NCBI GenBank assembly: GCA_934474225.1
Contig: CAKSLU010000021.1
Span: 1 to 27,481, forward strand
From: an uncultured Eubacteriales bacterium
GTDB lineage: Bacteria; Bacillota; Clostridia; Oscillospirales; CAG-272
Reading direction: 5' to 3'
DNA length: 27,481 nt
This document shows positions 6,990-13,737 of the stretch, piece by piece. The number at the start of each line of letters is the position of its first letter. The stretch's first letter is position 1. Both the position numbers and the translations under genes were made by a program. The notes beneath the pieces were generated by a model. It was given only the letters and a program-made list of their open reading frames with translations. It was not told the origin of the DNA and did not search any database.

Positions 6990-7997
6990 ATGCAGAACAT
7001 GATTTTTCCCGCGGGCTATCGCCCGGTACTCGACATTTTCGAGACGCAGCGCGCCATCAAGATTGTCAAGGACACCTTTGAGCGCGTGCTGGCAGCGGCG
7101 CTCAACCTTGAGCGCGTCACCGCACCGGTCATTGTCCGCGCCGACAGCGGTATCAACGACGACCTGAACGGCGTGGAGCGCAAGGTGCATTTTACCATGA
7201 AAGAAATCGGCGGCGAGGCTGAGGTCGTGCAGTCGCTGGCGAAGTGGAAGCGCATGGCGCTGATGCGCTACAACTTCCGCGTCGGCAAGGGACTGTACAC
7301 CGATATGAGCGCAATCCGCCGCGACGATGATGCGGACAACCTGCATTCCATCTATGTCGACCAGTGGGACTGGGAGAAGATCATCACGCGCGACCAGCGC
7401 ACCGAGGATTATCTCCGCGCCACGGTGACCAGCATCGTCCGCGCCATCTGCGCCACGCACCTGACCGTCAAGGCAAGCTATCCGCAGCTGACGCACATGA
7501 CCTGCGAGACCCCCTATTTCATCACTTCGCAGGAACTGGCGGACCTCTATCCCGACCTTGACCCGCATGCGCGCGAAAACCGCATCGTGAAGGAGCACAA
7601 GACCGTCTTCATCATGCAGATCGGCGGCAAACTGCGCGACGGCTCGCGCCACGACGGCAGAGCACCCGACTATGACGACTGGGCGCTCAACGGCGACCTG
7701 CTCATGTGGAGCGATGTGCTGAACTGCGCCATTGAGCTTAGCTCCATGGGCATCCGCGTGGATGAAAAGTCGCTGGCGGCGCAGCTGGCGGCAGCCGGAT
7801 GCGAGGACAGAATGAAGTATACCTACCACCAGATGATTGCAAACGGCACGCTGCCGCTGACTATCGGCGGCGGTATCGGGCAGTCCCGTCTCTGCATGCT
7901 GATGCTGGAGAAGGCGCACATCGGCGAGGTGCAGTCCTCGGTCTGGCCCGAAGATATGGAGCAGAAATGCGCCGATGCGGGCATTATCCTACTGTAA
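6990..7997 (+). CDS. asnA: Aspartate-ammonia ligase (ammonia-dependent asparagine synthetase)
   Basis: Makes asparagine from aspartate, ammonia and ATP in the cytoplasm. It belongs to the class II aminoacyl-tRNA synthetase-like fold, and the 335-residue length is typical of AsnA. Recognisable segments are NDDLNGVERKVHF, LHSIYVDQWDWEK, RDQRTEDYL, KLRDGSRHDGRAPDYDDW, and the C-terminal LTIGGGIGQSRLCMLMLEKA with HIGEVQSSVWP, the motif-3-like ATP site. It uses free ammonia rather than glutamine, which suits an ammonia-rich anaerobic habitat (inference). It has its own promoter. A bulged hairpin at 8035-8057 lacks a U tract and is a doubtful terminator. The leader promoter of metNIQ follows 88 bp downstream. 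Confidence 0.97.
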   Translation: MQNMIFPAGYRPVLDIFETQRAIKIVKDTFERVLAAALNLERVTAPVIVRADSGINDDLNGVERKVHFTMKEIGGEAEVVQSLAKWKRMALMRYNFRVGKGLYTDMSAIRRDDDADNLHSIYVDQWDWEKIITRDQRTEDYLRATVTSIVRAICATHLTVKASYPQLTHMTCETPYFITSQELADLYPDLDPHARENRIVKEHKTVFIMQIGGKLRDGSRHDGRAPDYDDWALNGDLLMWSDVLNCAIELSSMGIRVDEKSLAAQLAAAGCEDRMKYTYHQMIANGTLPLTIGGGIGQSRLCMLMLEKAHIGEVQSSVWPEDMEQKCADAGIILL

Positions 7998-8085
7998 ATG
8001 TAGGTTAATCCGCACAAAAAACTGCGCAGAACATGGTGCATTTTGCCGCAAAACACCGTAATTTCGTCAATCTGCAAATTTCCTA

Positions 8086-8114
8086 TTGACATTTTGCGGC
8101 GGCGGGCGTATAAT
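8086..8114 (+). promoter_or_regulatory. Perfect-consensus sigma-A promoter of the met leader-metNIQ operon
   Basis: TTGACA (8086-8091), a 17-bp spacer and TATAAT (8109-8114), with no mismatch. It is the strongest promoter in the window by consensus. Transcription should start near 8121, giving a leader of about 170 nt up to the terminator at 8258-8291. A consensus promoter followed by a terminator is the expected design for attenuation: constant initiation, with control by termination. Confidence 0.9.
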
Positions 8115-8145
8115 CGACACATCAACAAAGAAACGGAGAAAAACA

Positions 8146-8226
8146 ATGCTTGGTTATTTTGCAATGGCTATGATGTGCATGTGCATGGGCATGATGTCTA
8201 TGCGCAGCCTTTGTCGTGCAAAATAA
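8146..8226 (+). CDS. Methionine-rich leader peptide (26 aa) of metNIQ
   Basis: A short ORF with ATG at 8146, TAA at 8224-8226 and GGAG 7 nt upstream. It encodes 26 residues, nine of them Met. Residues 6-19 read AMAMMCMCMGMMSM, so 8 of the 13 codons 7-19 are ATG. It lies between a consensus promoter and an intrinsic terminator, upstream of a methionine transporter operon. This is the classical layout of an amino-acid leader peptide: scarce charged Met-tRNA would stall the ribosome and prevent termination. No leader-peptide family is recognised by name. An alternative is a small Met/Cys copper-binding peptide, but the context and the terminator argue against it. Translation itself is inferred. 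Confidence 0.8.
   Translation: MLGYFAMAMMCMCMGMMSMRSLCRAK
8154..8226 (+). promoter_or_regulatory. 10-bp inverted repeat enclosing the Met codons (putative segment 1:2 stem)
   Basis: TTATTTTGCA (8154-8163) and TGCAAAATAA (8217-8226) are perfect complements. The first arm lies just before the Met codon run and the second ends exactly with the stop codon. In untranslated leader RNA the arms would pair. A ribosome in the Met run would cover the first arm. The pairing is seen in the sequence; the role is inferred. Confidence 0.6.
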
Positions 8227-8227
8227 A

Positions 8228-8273
8228 TCTCGCGGTTATTCTTTTTCTGTGTATGTCAAGCGGAAAGCCGAGA
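8228..8273 (+). promoter_or_regulatory. Candidate antiterminator hairpin of the met leader
   Basis: 8228-8232 (TCTCG) can pair with 8269-8273 (CGAGA). With mismatches, 8235-8245 can pair with 8258-8268, giving about 14 pairs including G-U and a 12-nt loop. It shares 8258-8273 with the terminator stem, so the two are mutually exclusive. A ribosome on the stop codon at 8224-8226 would cover its 5' arm. Hand-folded, so stability is uncertain. Confidence 0.45.
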
Positions 8274-8291
8274 GGTTTTCCGCTTCTTTTT
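8258..8291 (+). terminator. Intrinsic terminator (attenuator) before metN
   Basis: A 12-bp stem (8258-8269 with 8274-8285, one G-U pair) is closed by a GAGA tetraloop and followed by CTTTTT. It lies 32 nt after the leader-peptide stop and 32 nt before metN, in the same transcript, so it must be conditional for metNIQ to be expressed. Confidence 0.88.
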
Positions 8292-8322
8292 GTGAAATGT
8301 GCAATCAGTGAAAGGAACGGCT

Positions 8323-9330
8323 ATGATCGAAATCCGAAATTTGGCGAAGACCTATCACGGCGCCGAGGGTGACTTCACGGCAGTGAAGAACATCAACCTG
8401 ACGATAAACGATGGGGACATCTTCGGCATTATCGGGCTTTCCGGCGCAGGGAAGTCCACCCTGGTGCGATGTATCAATCTGCTGGAAATCCCCACCGAGG
8501 GGGATGTGCTGGTGGACGGCAAGTCCATGCTGTCGCTCTCGCGGCGTGAACTGCTGGCGGCGCGGCAGAAAATCGGGATGATCTTCCAGGGCTTCAATCT
8601 GCTCTCTCAGCGCACAGCGCTGGACAATATCACCTATCCGCTCGAGATTGCCGGCGTCAAGCGTGCGCAGGCAGTCAAGCGGGCACGGGAGCTGCTGGAT
8701 ATGGTCGGCCTTGCCGACAAAGAAAAATCTTATCCGTCTCAGCTTTCCGGCGGGCAGAAGCAGCGTGTCGCCATTGCCCGCGCCCTCGCCACCGAGCCGC
8801 ATGTGCTGCTCTGCGACGAGGCGACCAGCGCCCTTGACCCGACGACCACTGTGCAAATTCTCGATTTGCTCCGGGAAATCAACCATCGCCTCGGCGTCAC
8901 CATTGTGGTGATTACGCATGAGATGCGCGTGATTGAGAAAATCTGCAACCGCGTGGCGGTCATCGACGCTTCCGAAATTGCCGAGGAGGGGCTTGTCAGC
9001 GAAGTCTTCCTCCGCCCGAAGTCCGCTATCGCCCGTCGGCTGATTATGCCGCAGGGCGGCGAGGGCATCGAGAGCGTGCTCGGCTCACGCTGCATCCGCG
9101 TCACCTTCGACGGCAGCGATACCGCAGAGCCGATTATCTCCAAGATGACGATGGAGTGCCGCGCGGCGGTCAACATCGTCTTCGCCAACACAAAGTCGCT
9201 CGGCGGCAAGGTGTACGGGCAGATGGTGCTCCAGCTTCCCGCTGACGAAAGCGCACAGGCGCGCGTGCTGGATTATATGCAGCACACCGGGCTTGCATTC
9301 TCCGAGGAGGTGTATACGGATGGCAACTGA
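8323..9330 (+). CDS. metN: Methionine ABC transporter ATP-binding protein MetN
   Basis: ATPase subunit of the MetNIQ methionine importer, at the cytoplasmic face. The 335 residues contain Walker A GLSGAGKST (38-46), Q-loop Q89 in FQGFNLL, signature LSGGQKQR (141-148), Walker B VLLCDE (161-166) and H199 in ITHE. A C-terminal NIL/ACT-like domain (about 255-335) follows, which in known MetN binds cytosolic methionine and inhibits transport. That would add feedback at the protein level to the RNA-level control proposed for the leader. The ATG at 8323 is preferred over an upstream in-frame ATG because AAAGGA lies 6 nt before it and the family N-terminus MIEIRNLAKTY starts there. Its end overlaps metI by 11 nt. 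Confidence 0.97.
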   Translation: MIEIRNLAKTYHGAEGDFTAVKNINLTINDGDIFGIIGLSGAGKSTLVRCINLLEIPTEGDVLVDGKSMLSLSRRELLAARQKIGMIFQGFNLLSQRTALDNITYPLEIAGVKRAQAVKRARELLDMVGLADKEKSYPSQLSGGQKQRVAIARALATEPHVLLCDEATSALDPTTTVQILDLLREINHRLGVTIVVITHEMRVIEKICNRVAVIDASEIAEEGLVSEVFLRPKSAIARRLIMPQGGEGIESVLGSRCIRVTFDGSDTAEPIISKMTMECRAAVNIVFANTKSLGGKVYGQMVLQLPADESAQARVLDYMQHTGLAFSEEVYTDGN

Positions 9331-9985
9331 ACAGCTCACGCAGATGCTCTTACAGGGCACGTGGGATACGCTCTATGTCACGGTCGTGTCCACGCTGCTT
9401 GCCTATGTCATCGGCATTCCGCTCGGCGTCCTGCTGTACGGTACGGCGCAGGGCAGCCTCTTTCCGAACAAGGCGGTCAACACGGTCATCGGCGTTGTGG
9501 TCAACATCCTGCGCTCGATTCCGTTCATCATCCTTCTGATTCTGACGCAGCCGGTCGCCAAGGCGATGGTCGGCAGCAAGCTCGGCAATCAGGCGTTCAT
9601 TGTGTACCTCGTGATTGCGGCAGCACCGTTTGTGGCGCGCATGATCGAATCCTCGCTCCGCGAGGTGGACGGCGGCGTCATTGAGGCGGCGCAGTCCATG
9701 GGTTCGAGCAACTTTCAGATTATTTACAAGGTGCTTATTCCCGAGGCAAAGCCGTCGCTGCTCGTCGGCTCGGCGATCGCCATCACCACCATCCTCGGCT
9801 ACACCCCGATGACCTACCTCGTCGGTGGCGGCGGACTCGGTCAACTTGCCATTCAGTACGGCATCTACCGCTCCAACGCAACCATGATGTATGCCGCATC
9901 CCTGCTCATCATCCTCTTGGTGCAGATCATGCAGGAGGTGCTCAGCGCCGTCGCCAAGAAGAGCGACAAGCGCATCCGCAAATAA
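9320..9985 (+). CDS. metI: Methionine ABC transporter permease MetI
   Basis: The 221-residue membrane permease of MetNIQ. It has about five hydrophobic segments, beginning around TLYVTVVSTLLAYVIGIPLG, and the EAA coupling loop VIEAAQSMGSSNFQIIYKVL that docks on MetN. The ATG at 9320 has GGAGG 9 nt upstream inside the end of metN. The 11-nt overlap implies coupled translation. The substrate is assigned from its partners MetN (NIL domain) and MetQ and from the Met-rich leader. Confidence 0.96.
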   Translation: MATEQLTQMLLQGTWDTLYVTVVSTLLAYVIGIPLGVLLYGTAQGSLFPNKAVNTVIGVVVNILRSIPFIILLILTQPVAKAMVGSKLGNQAFIVYLVIAAAPFVARMIESSLREVDGGVIEAAQSMGSSNFQIIYKVLIPEAKPSLLVGSAIAITTILGYTPMTYLVGGGGLGQLAIQYGIYRSNATMMYAASLLIILLVQIMQEVLSAVAKKSDKRIRK

Positions 9986-10038
9986 GCGCACAAACCCATT
10001 TACATAAAACAAAATTTATTTTTAAGGAGACCAAAACC

Positions 10039-10848
10039 ATGAAAAAGCTGCTTTCCCTCATCCTTGTTGCCGCACTGCTCTGCGTAGGCTTCGCATCCTG
10101 CGGCAAGACCGAGACCGAGACCAAAGTCCTCAAGGTCGCTGCGACCTCCGCACCGCACGCCGAGATTCTCGAGCAGTGCAAGCCGCTGATGGCTGAAAAG
10201 GGCTACGACCTCCAGATCACCGTTGTCGATGACTATGTCATCCCGAACACGGCTACCGAGGACGGCGAAGTTGATGCAAACTACTTCCAGCACACCCCGT
10301 ATCTGAACGAGTTCAACCAGAGCCGCGGCACGCACCTCGTTTCTGTCGCTGCAATCCACTATGAGCCTTTCGGCATCTATGCCGGCACGGTGAAGTCGCT
10401 GGCAGACCTGCCGGACGGCGCAAAGATTGCCGTTCCGAACGATGCAACCAACGAGGCGCGCGCACTCCAGCTGCTCGCCGCACAGGGTCTGATCACTCTG
10501 AAGGACGGCGTCGGTCTGAACGCAACCAAGGTGGACATCACCTCGAACCCGAAGAACTTTGAGATCGTCGAGATGGAAGCAGCGCTGCTCCCCACCGTGC
10601 TCGATGATGTTGCAGTCGCCGTCATCAACGGCAACTATGCACTGGCAGCCGGCCTGAAGGTGAAGGACGCCATTGCCGTTGAGGCAGCGGACTCCGAGGC
10701 AGCCGAGACCTTTGCAAATGTCCTTGTTGTCAAGGAAGGCAACGAGAAGAACGAAGGCGTGCTTGCCCTTGCCGAGGTTCTCAAGAGCGAGACGATTAAG
10801 AAGTTTATTGAGGAGCATTATGAGGGCGCCGTCGTCCCCATGTTCTAA
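10039..10848 (+). CDS. metQ: Methionine-binding lipoprotein MetQ (NlpA family)
   Basis: Substrate-binding lipoprotein of the importer. A signal peptide MKKLLSLILVAALL is followed by the lipobox FASC with lipidated Cys at 21, then a short linker and the NlpA fold: KVLKVAATSAPHAEILEQ, VDANYFQHTPYLNEF, IHYEPFGIYAGTVKSLADLP, PNDATNEARALQLLAAQGLI, and near the end VLKSETIKKFIEEHYEGAVVP. The 269-residue length is typical. The ribosome site AAGGAG is 9 nt upstream. It is the last gene of the leader-metNIQ operon, 53 bp after metI, and is followed by a strong terminator. Confidence 0.96.
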   Translation: MKKLLSLILVAALLCVGFASCGKTETETKVLKVAATSAPHAEILEQCKPLMAEKGYDLQITVVDDYVIPNTATEDGEVDANYFQHTPYLNEFNQSRGTHLVSVAAIHYEPFGIYAGTVKSLADLPDGAKIAVPNDATNEARALQLLAAQGLITLKDGVGLNATKVDITSNPKNFEIVEMEAALLPTVLDDVAVAVINGNYALAAGLKVKDAIAVEAADSEAAETFANVLVVKEGNEKNEGVLALAEVLKSETIKKFIEEHYEGAVVPMF

Positions 10849-10877
10849 AAACAGGACTGCCGCCTTCGGCGCAGACC

Positions 10878-10915
10878 AAAAAAGAACGCTTGCTGCAGGC
10901 AAGCGTTCTTTTTTT
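10878..10915 (+). terminator. Terminator of the metNIQ operon
   Basis: A 10-bp perfect GC-rich stem (10884-10893 with 10899-10908) is flanked by A6 on the left and T7 on the right, with a 5-nt loop. Confidence 0.92.
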
Positions 10916-11008
10916 AGCCGCGTTTGCCGATTTGCCTTATGGAAATAAGGCTGCATCGGCAAGCGTGGCTTCTGCATCCGAATCCGGCAAGTCCGGAGAC
11001 TTCTATAT

Positions 11009-11148
11009 AGGCTTCCCCGGCGGGGAAGCTGGCGCGTAGCGCCTGATGAGGGATTGCGCAAAGCAAAACATCGCACTATGCTGTGCCGGCTGCCTGCATG
11101 CCCTCATCCGTCGCCGTTCGGCGACACCTTCCCCAAGGGGGAAGGCTT
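11009..11148. repeat. MITE-like palindromic intergenic element, copy 2
   Basis: About 140 bp without a convincing ORF. The left end is itself a hairpin (GCTTCCCC/GGGGAAGC, 11011-11029), then GGCGC/GCGCC (11031-11043). GATGAGGG (11045-11052) is complementary to CCCTCATC (11101-11108), then GTCGCC/GGCGAC (11110-11125) and a right-end hairpin CCTTCCCC/GGGGAAGG (11127-11145). The two ends are inverted versions of each other. The layout matches copy 1 at 552-745. The rest of 10916-11284 holds no gene. Confidence 0.65.
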
Positions 11149-11192
11149 GGATGTGGCGCCGTCTGTCTCCCGCCGCATCCATACCGATGTAA

Positions 11193-11224
11193 CTATTGTA
11201 GGGACCGGCGTCCTCGACGGTCCG
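11193..11224. repeat. TGTAGGG hairpin repeat, copy C
   Basis: CTATTGTAGGGACC followed by GGCGTCCTCGACGGTCCG differs from copy B (5799-5853) at few positions over the core. It lies 45 bp past the MITE-like element, as copy A lies close after the first MITE-like element. Confidence 0.65.
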
Positions 11225-11235
11225 CACCCACCAAA

Positions 11236-11268
11236 GCAAAAACCGGGCGGTTCGACAGCCGTCCGGTT
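11236..11268 (-). terminator. Terminator of the tetR-type gene
   Basis: On the minus strand AACCGG and CCGGTT arms (11263-11268 and 11241-11246) with an inner CGG/CCG, one mismatch and a following TTTTG, starting 16 nt past the stop of the regulator gene. Confidence 0.75.
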
Positions 11269-11284
11269 CCCTTGAATATCCTTT

Positions 11285-11845
11285 TTACAACTCCACATTA
11301 TCGAGGCTGCTTGCCTGCATGGACATGCGCATGATGATCTCGGCAAATTTGCGCTCGTCGATGGGGAAGCCGCTGCTGACCCACTCTTTGAGCAGTTCAA
11401 GCGCGCCGCTTACGCAATAGATGTACTGATAGCGCTCGATCAGCGAATCGCGGATGAGGTTCTGCTTGTGATACTTGCCCATGATGGTGGAGGCGAGGCG
11501 CTGGTTGAAGTTGACGCGCCCGGTCTTGAGGAGCAGGATGCGGAACAGCTTTTCATTTTCCTTCACATAGCGGAAGAAATCGGTCAGCATATTGAAGAAC
11601 CGCTCGCCGTTGCCCTCGGTGAGAAAGTCCGAGTCCACCGGCAGCTGCTGCATCACATCGGATTCGATTTCGCGCAGCACCTGCGCCGCGTCCTCGTAGT
11701 GCGCATAAAAGGTGGAACGGTTCAAATCTGCGGTGTTGCAGATGTCGGTGACGGTGATCTTGTCGAGCGGCTTTTTGTCGAGCAACTCCAAAAGAGCGTC
11801 TTTGATAATTTTTTTTGTCATGCGCACGCGCCTGTTTTCTGCCAT
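11285..11845 (-). CDS. TetR/AcrR-family transcriptional regulator
   Basis: A 186-residue DNA-binding regulator. The N-terminal helix-turn-helix reads RMTKKIIKDALLELLDKKPL, then ITVTDICNTADLNRSTFYAHY (about 30-50), the TetR recognition-helix pattern. The ligand domain contains FRYVKENEKLFRILLL and a C-terminal segment like the TetR_C_7-type domain. The ATG at 11845 is chosen because GGAGG lies 8 nt before it and a longer frame upstream has no domain content. It is divergent from the acyl-CoA synthetase gene, with a 160-bp gap containing a long inverted repeat. Local control of the synthetase, perhaps by acyl-CoA or fatty acid, is an inference from the context. Confidence 0.9.
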   Translation of the reverse strand: MAENRRVRMTKKIIKDALLELLDKKPLDKITVTDICNTADLNRSTFYAHYEDAAQVLREIESDVMQQLPVDSDFLTEGNGERFFNMLTDFFRYVKENEKLFRILLLKTGRVNFNQRLASTIMGKYHKQNLIRDSLIERYQYIYCVSGALELLKEWVSSGFPIDERKFAEIIMRMSMQASSLDNVEL

Positions 11846-11897
11846 CGGGGATGCCTCCGTGTATCTTTTGTGAAATTCCGTACAGATTAAATACAGC

Positions 11898-11946
11898 TGT
11901 CGGAAACACAGCATTTTCAAAACGATTGGCTGTTGATTTTCCGACA
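11898..11946. promoter_or_regulatory. Inverted repeat, candidate operator of the TetR-type regulator
   Basis: TGTCGGAAA (11898-11906) and TTTCCGACA (11938-11946) form perfect 9-bp inverted arms, 40 bp centre to centre. The left arm is also part of a smaller dyad GCTGT-N7-ACAGC (11896-11912). The right arm overlaps the -35/spacer of the synthetase promoter (11933-11961). The position suits repression of both divergent genes; binding is inferred. Confidence 0.5.
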
Positions 11947-11961
11947 TTGTGTTGATATAAT
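11933..11961 (+). promoter_or_regulatory. Promoter of acyl-CoA synthetase gene
   Basis: TTGATT (11933-11938), a 17-bp spacer and TATAAT (11956-11961). A 5' UTR of about 40 nt with AAGGAGG precedes the ATG at 12007. Confidence 0.75.
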
Positions 11962-12006
11962 AATCATACACGCAAAACCCCGATTTGTCAAGGAGGCAAC
12001 GAAAAA

Positions 12007-13665
12007 ATGCAAATGCAGATTTACAAAGCGCCCCGCTATGCGGATTTTCGCGAGCTGTTCTGCGGCATGGCAACCGCTTACGGTCGCCGTCCCGCGTTCC
12101 AGCTGCGCGTCGCCGAGGGAAAATATACTTATATATCGTTCATTGAACTGCGCGACCGCTTCTATGCGCTGTGCAGCGCTTTTCTACGCGCCGGGCTCGG
12201 CGGCAAGCATATCGCCGTCATCGGCAAAAACCGCTTTGAGTGGGTGCTTGCCTATGTCGCGGCGGCAACAGTCGGCGTCGCCGTTCCGCTGGACAAGGAG
12301 TTGTCGGCGGCGGATGTGAAGGACTTCATGCGCGCGGCAGACTGCGCTGCCATCTGCTTTGACGAGGAGGCGGCAAAGAAACTGTACCCCACGCTGGATG
12401 CAGGTGTGCAGCCCTACTTCTTCTCGGAGATTGACGCCCTGTCGCAGCCGAGCAGCCGCACCGATTTCGCCGCCGTGAATGCATTGGAGATTCCGCGCGA
12501 CGCAGCACAGATTCTGCTGTTCACCTCGGGCACAACCGGGAGTTCCAAGGGTGTCTGCCTGTCGCAGTTCAACATCTGCTCGGTCATTTGCTATTCCATG
12601 CGGGTCATCCATTTCGCACCCGGTGACAAAACGCTGTCCATCCTGCCGCTGCATCACACCTATGAGAGCACGATGAACTGCCTTTATGCGCTTGCAAGCG
12701 GCGTTTGCATTGCGTATTGCGACGGGCTCACGAAGATTGCCAAGAACGCGGCGGAGTATCAGCCCACCGTGCTCACCGTCGTCCCCGCGCTGCTGGTCGC
12801 CCTGCACAAGCGCATCCGCGCCTCGGTGATTGCGGGCTGCCCCGAGAAGTACAAGACCATATTCGAGACCGAGCCGCTGGCGGCGGCGCTTGCCAAGGTG
12901 CCGTTTTTCGTCCGCCATGCGATCTGCACCAAGGTGAAAAAGTCGTTCGGCGGCAAGCTGCACACCTTTATCCTCGGCGCGGCCAAGCTGGACGCCGAGC
13001 TGGCGCTCGACTTCAACGCGCTCGGCTTCACGCTCTATCAGGGCTACGGCCTTACTGAGACCGCGCCGCTCTTGGCGTGCAACAACGATTTCTTCTACGA
13101 CCCCGAGTCGGTCGGCATCGCGCTGCCCGGCGTGACGCTGCGCATTGACGAGCCGAACGAGGAGGGCGTCGGCGAGATTGTCGCCCGCGGCGACAATGTG
13201 ATGCTCGGCTACTACAACGACGCAGCGGCGACCGACGCGGTGCTGCGGGACGGCTGGTTCCACACCGGCGACCTCGGGCGCATCGACGCGCGCGGCGCGC
13301 TCTTCATCTGCGGGCGCAGCAAGAATGTGATCGTCACGGCAAACGGCAAGAATATTTACCCCGAGGAGCTGGAGACCCGCCTCGCGCAGTTTGACACTAT
13401 CTGCGAGGCGCTGGTGCTGGAAGCACGGCGCGGCGACGAGCCTTGTGTCAAGGCGAAAATCTACCCGAACGCTGCCGCCCTGCGCGAAAAGCTCGGGCAT
13501 GTGCCGAGCGCCGACGAGGTGCAGAGCGAGGTGCGCGCCGTCGTGCAGGCGGTCAACGCGCAGATGCCCGGCTACAAGCACATCAAGGTCGTCGAAATCC
13601 TCGAAGAACCGCTTGAAAAGACCACCACGCAGAAGATCAAGCGCTTCGGCGACAATACAAAGTAA
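12007..13665 (+). CDS. AMP-dependent acyl-CoA synthetase / long-chain fatty acid-CoA ligase
   Basis: A 552-residue ANL-superfamily enzyme that activates a carboxylic acid through an acyl-adenylate to an acyl-CoA (or to another carrier). Motifs are the P-loop-like LLFTSGTTGSSKGV (about 172-185), LILGAAKLDAEL, the adenine-binding YQGYGLTETAPLL, the hinge GWFHTGDLGRIDARG (about 416-430), GRSKNVIVTANGKNIYPEEL, and a C-terminal KTTTQKIKRF with the catalytic Lys in the usual place. It is most like the FadD/long-chain branch, with a hydrophobic membrane-binding look near FAPGDKTLSILPLHHTYEST. The start has AAGGAGG 10 nt upstream. It is divergent from the TetR-type gene, which suggests regulation by it. 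Confidence 0.93.
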   Translation: MQMQIYKAPRYADFRELFCGMATAYGRRPAFQLRVAEGKYTYISFIELRDRFYALCSAFLRAGLGGKHIAVIGKNRFEWVLAYVAAATVGVAVPLDKELSAADVKDFMRAADCAAICFDEEAAKKLYPTLDAGVQPYFFSEIDALSQPSSRTDFAAVNALEIPRDAAQILLFTSGTTGSSKGVCLSQFNICSVICYSMRVIHFAPGDKTLSILPLHHTYESTMNCLYALASGVCIAYCDGLTKIAKNAAEYQPTVLTVVPALLVALHKRIRASVIAGCPEKYKTIFETEPLAAALAKVPFFVRHAICTKVKKSFGGKLHTFILGAAKLDAELALDFNALGFTLYQGYGLTETAPLLACNNDFFYDPESVGIALPGVTLRIDEPNEEGVGEIVARGDNVMLGYYNDAAATDAVLRDGWFHTGDLGRIDARGALFICGRSKNVIVTANGKNIYPEELETRLAQFDTICEALVLEARRGDEPCVKAKIYPNAAALREKLGHVPSADEVQSEVRAVVQAVNAQMPGYKHIKVVEILEEPLEKTTTQKIKRFGDNTK

Positions 13666-13675
13666 ATGGCGCATA

Positions 13676-13711
13676 CAAAAACGCACCGATGTCGACATCG
13701 GTGCGTTTTTT
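13676..13711. terminator. Bidirectional terminator
   Basis: A perfect 13-bp palindromic stem centred on GTCGAC (13681-13706) is flanked by AAAA on the left and TTTTT on the right. It serves the acyl-CoA synthetase gene on the plus strand and the convergent TRIC-type gene on the minus strand. Confidence 0.9.
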
Positions 13712-13737
13712 GTTCAATTTGCGAAAGAAATCGCGCA

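Noticed and set aside
8035..8057. Hairpin GGTG-TTTTG/CAAAACACC as an asnA terminator
   Set aside because: The stem has a 2-nt bulge and no T run follows, so it is not listed as a terminator.
8115..8322. SAM-I riboswitch or tRNA-Met T-box before metN
   Set aside because: No S-box core and no T-box GGGTGG-ACC-CG segment could be recognised; the leader instead contains a Met-rich ORF. A model search would settle it.
11846..12073. A 76-residue N-terminal extension of the TetR-type regulator
   Set aside because: It would cover the acyl-CoA synthetase promoter and the inverted repeat, and the GGAGG site and HTH start point to the ATG at 11845.
12184..13698. A 504-codon open frame on the minus strand
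   Set aside because: Antisense to the acyl-CoA synthetase gene; no domain content.
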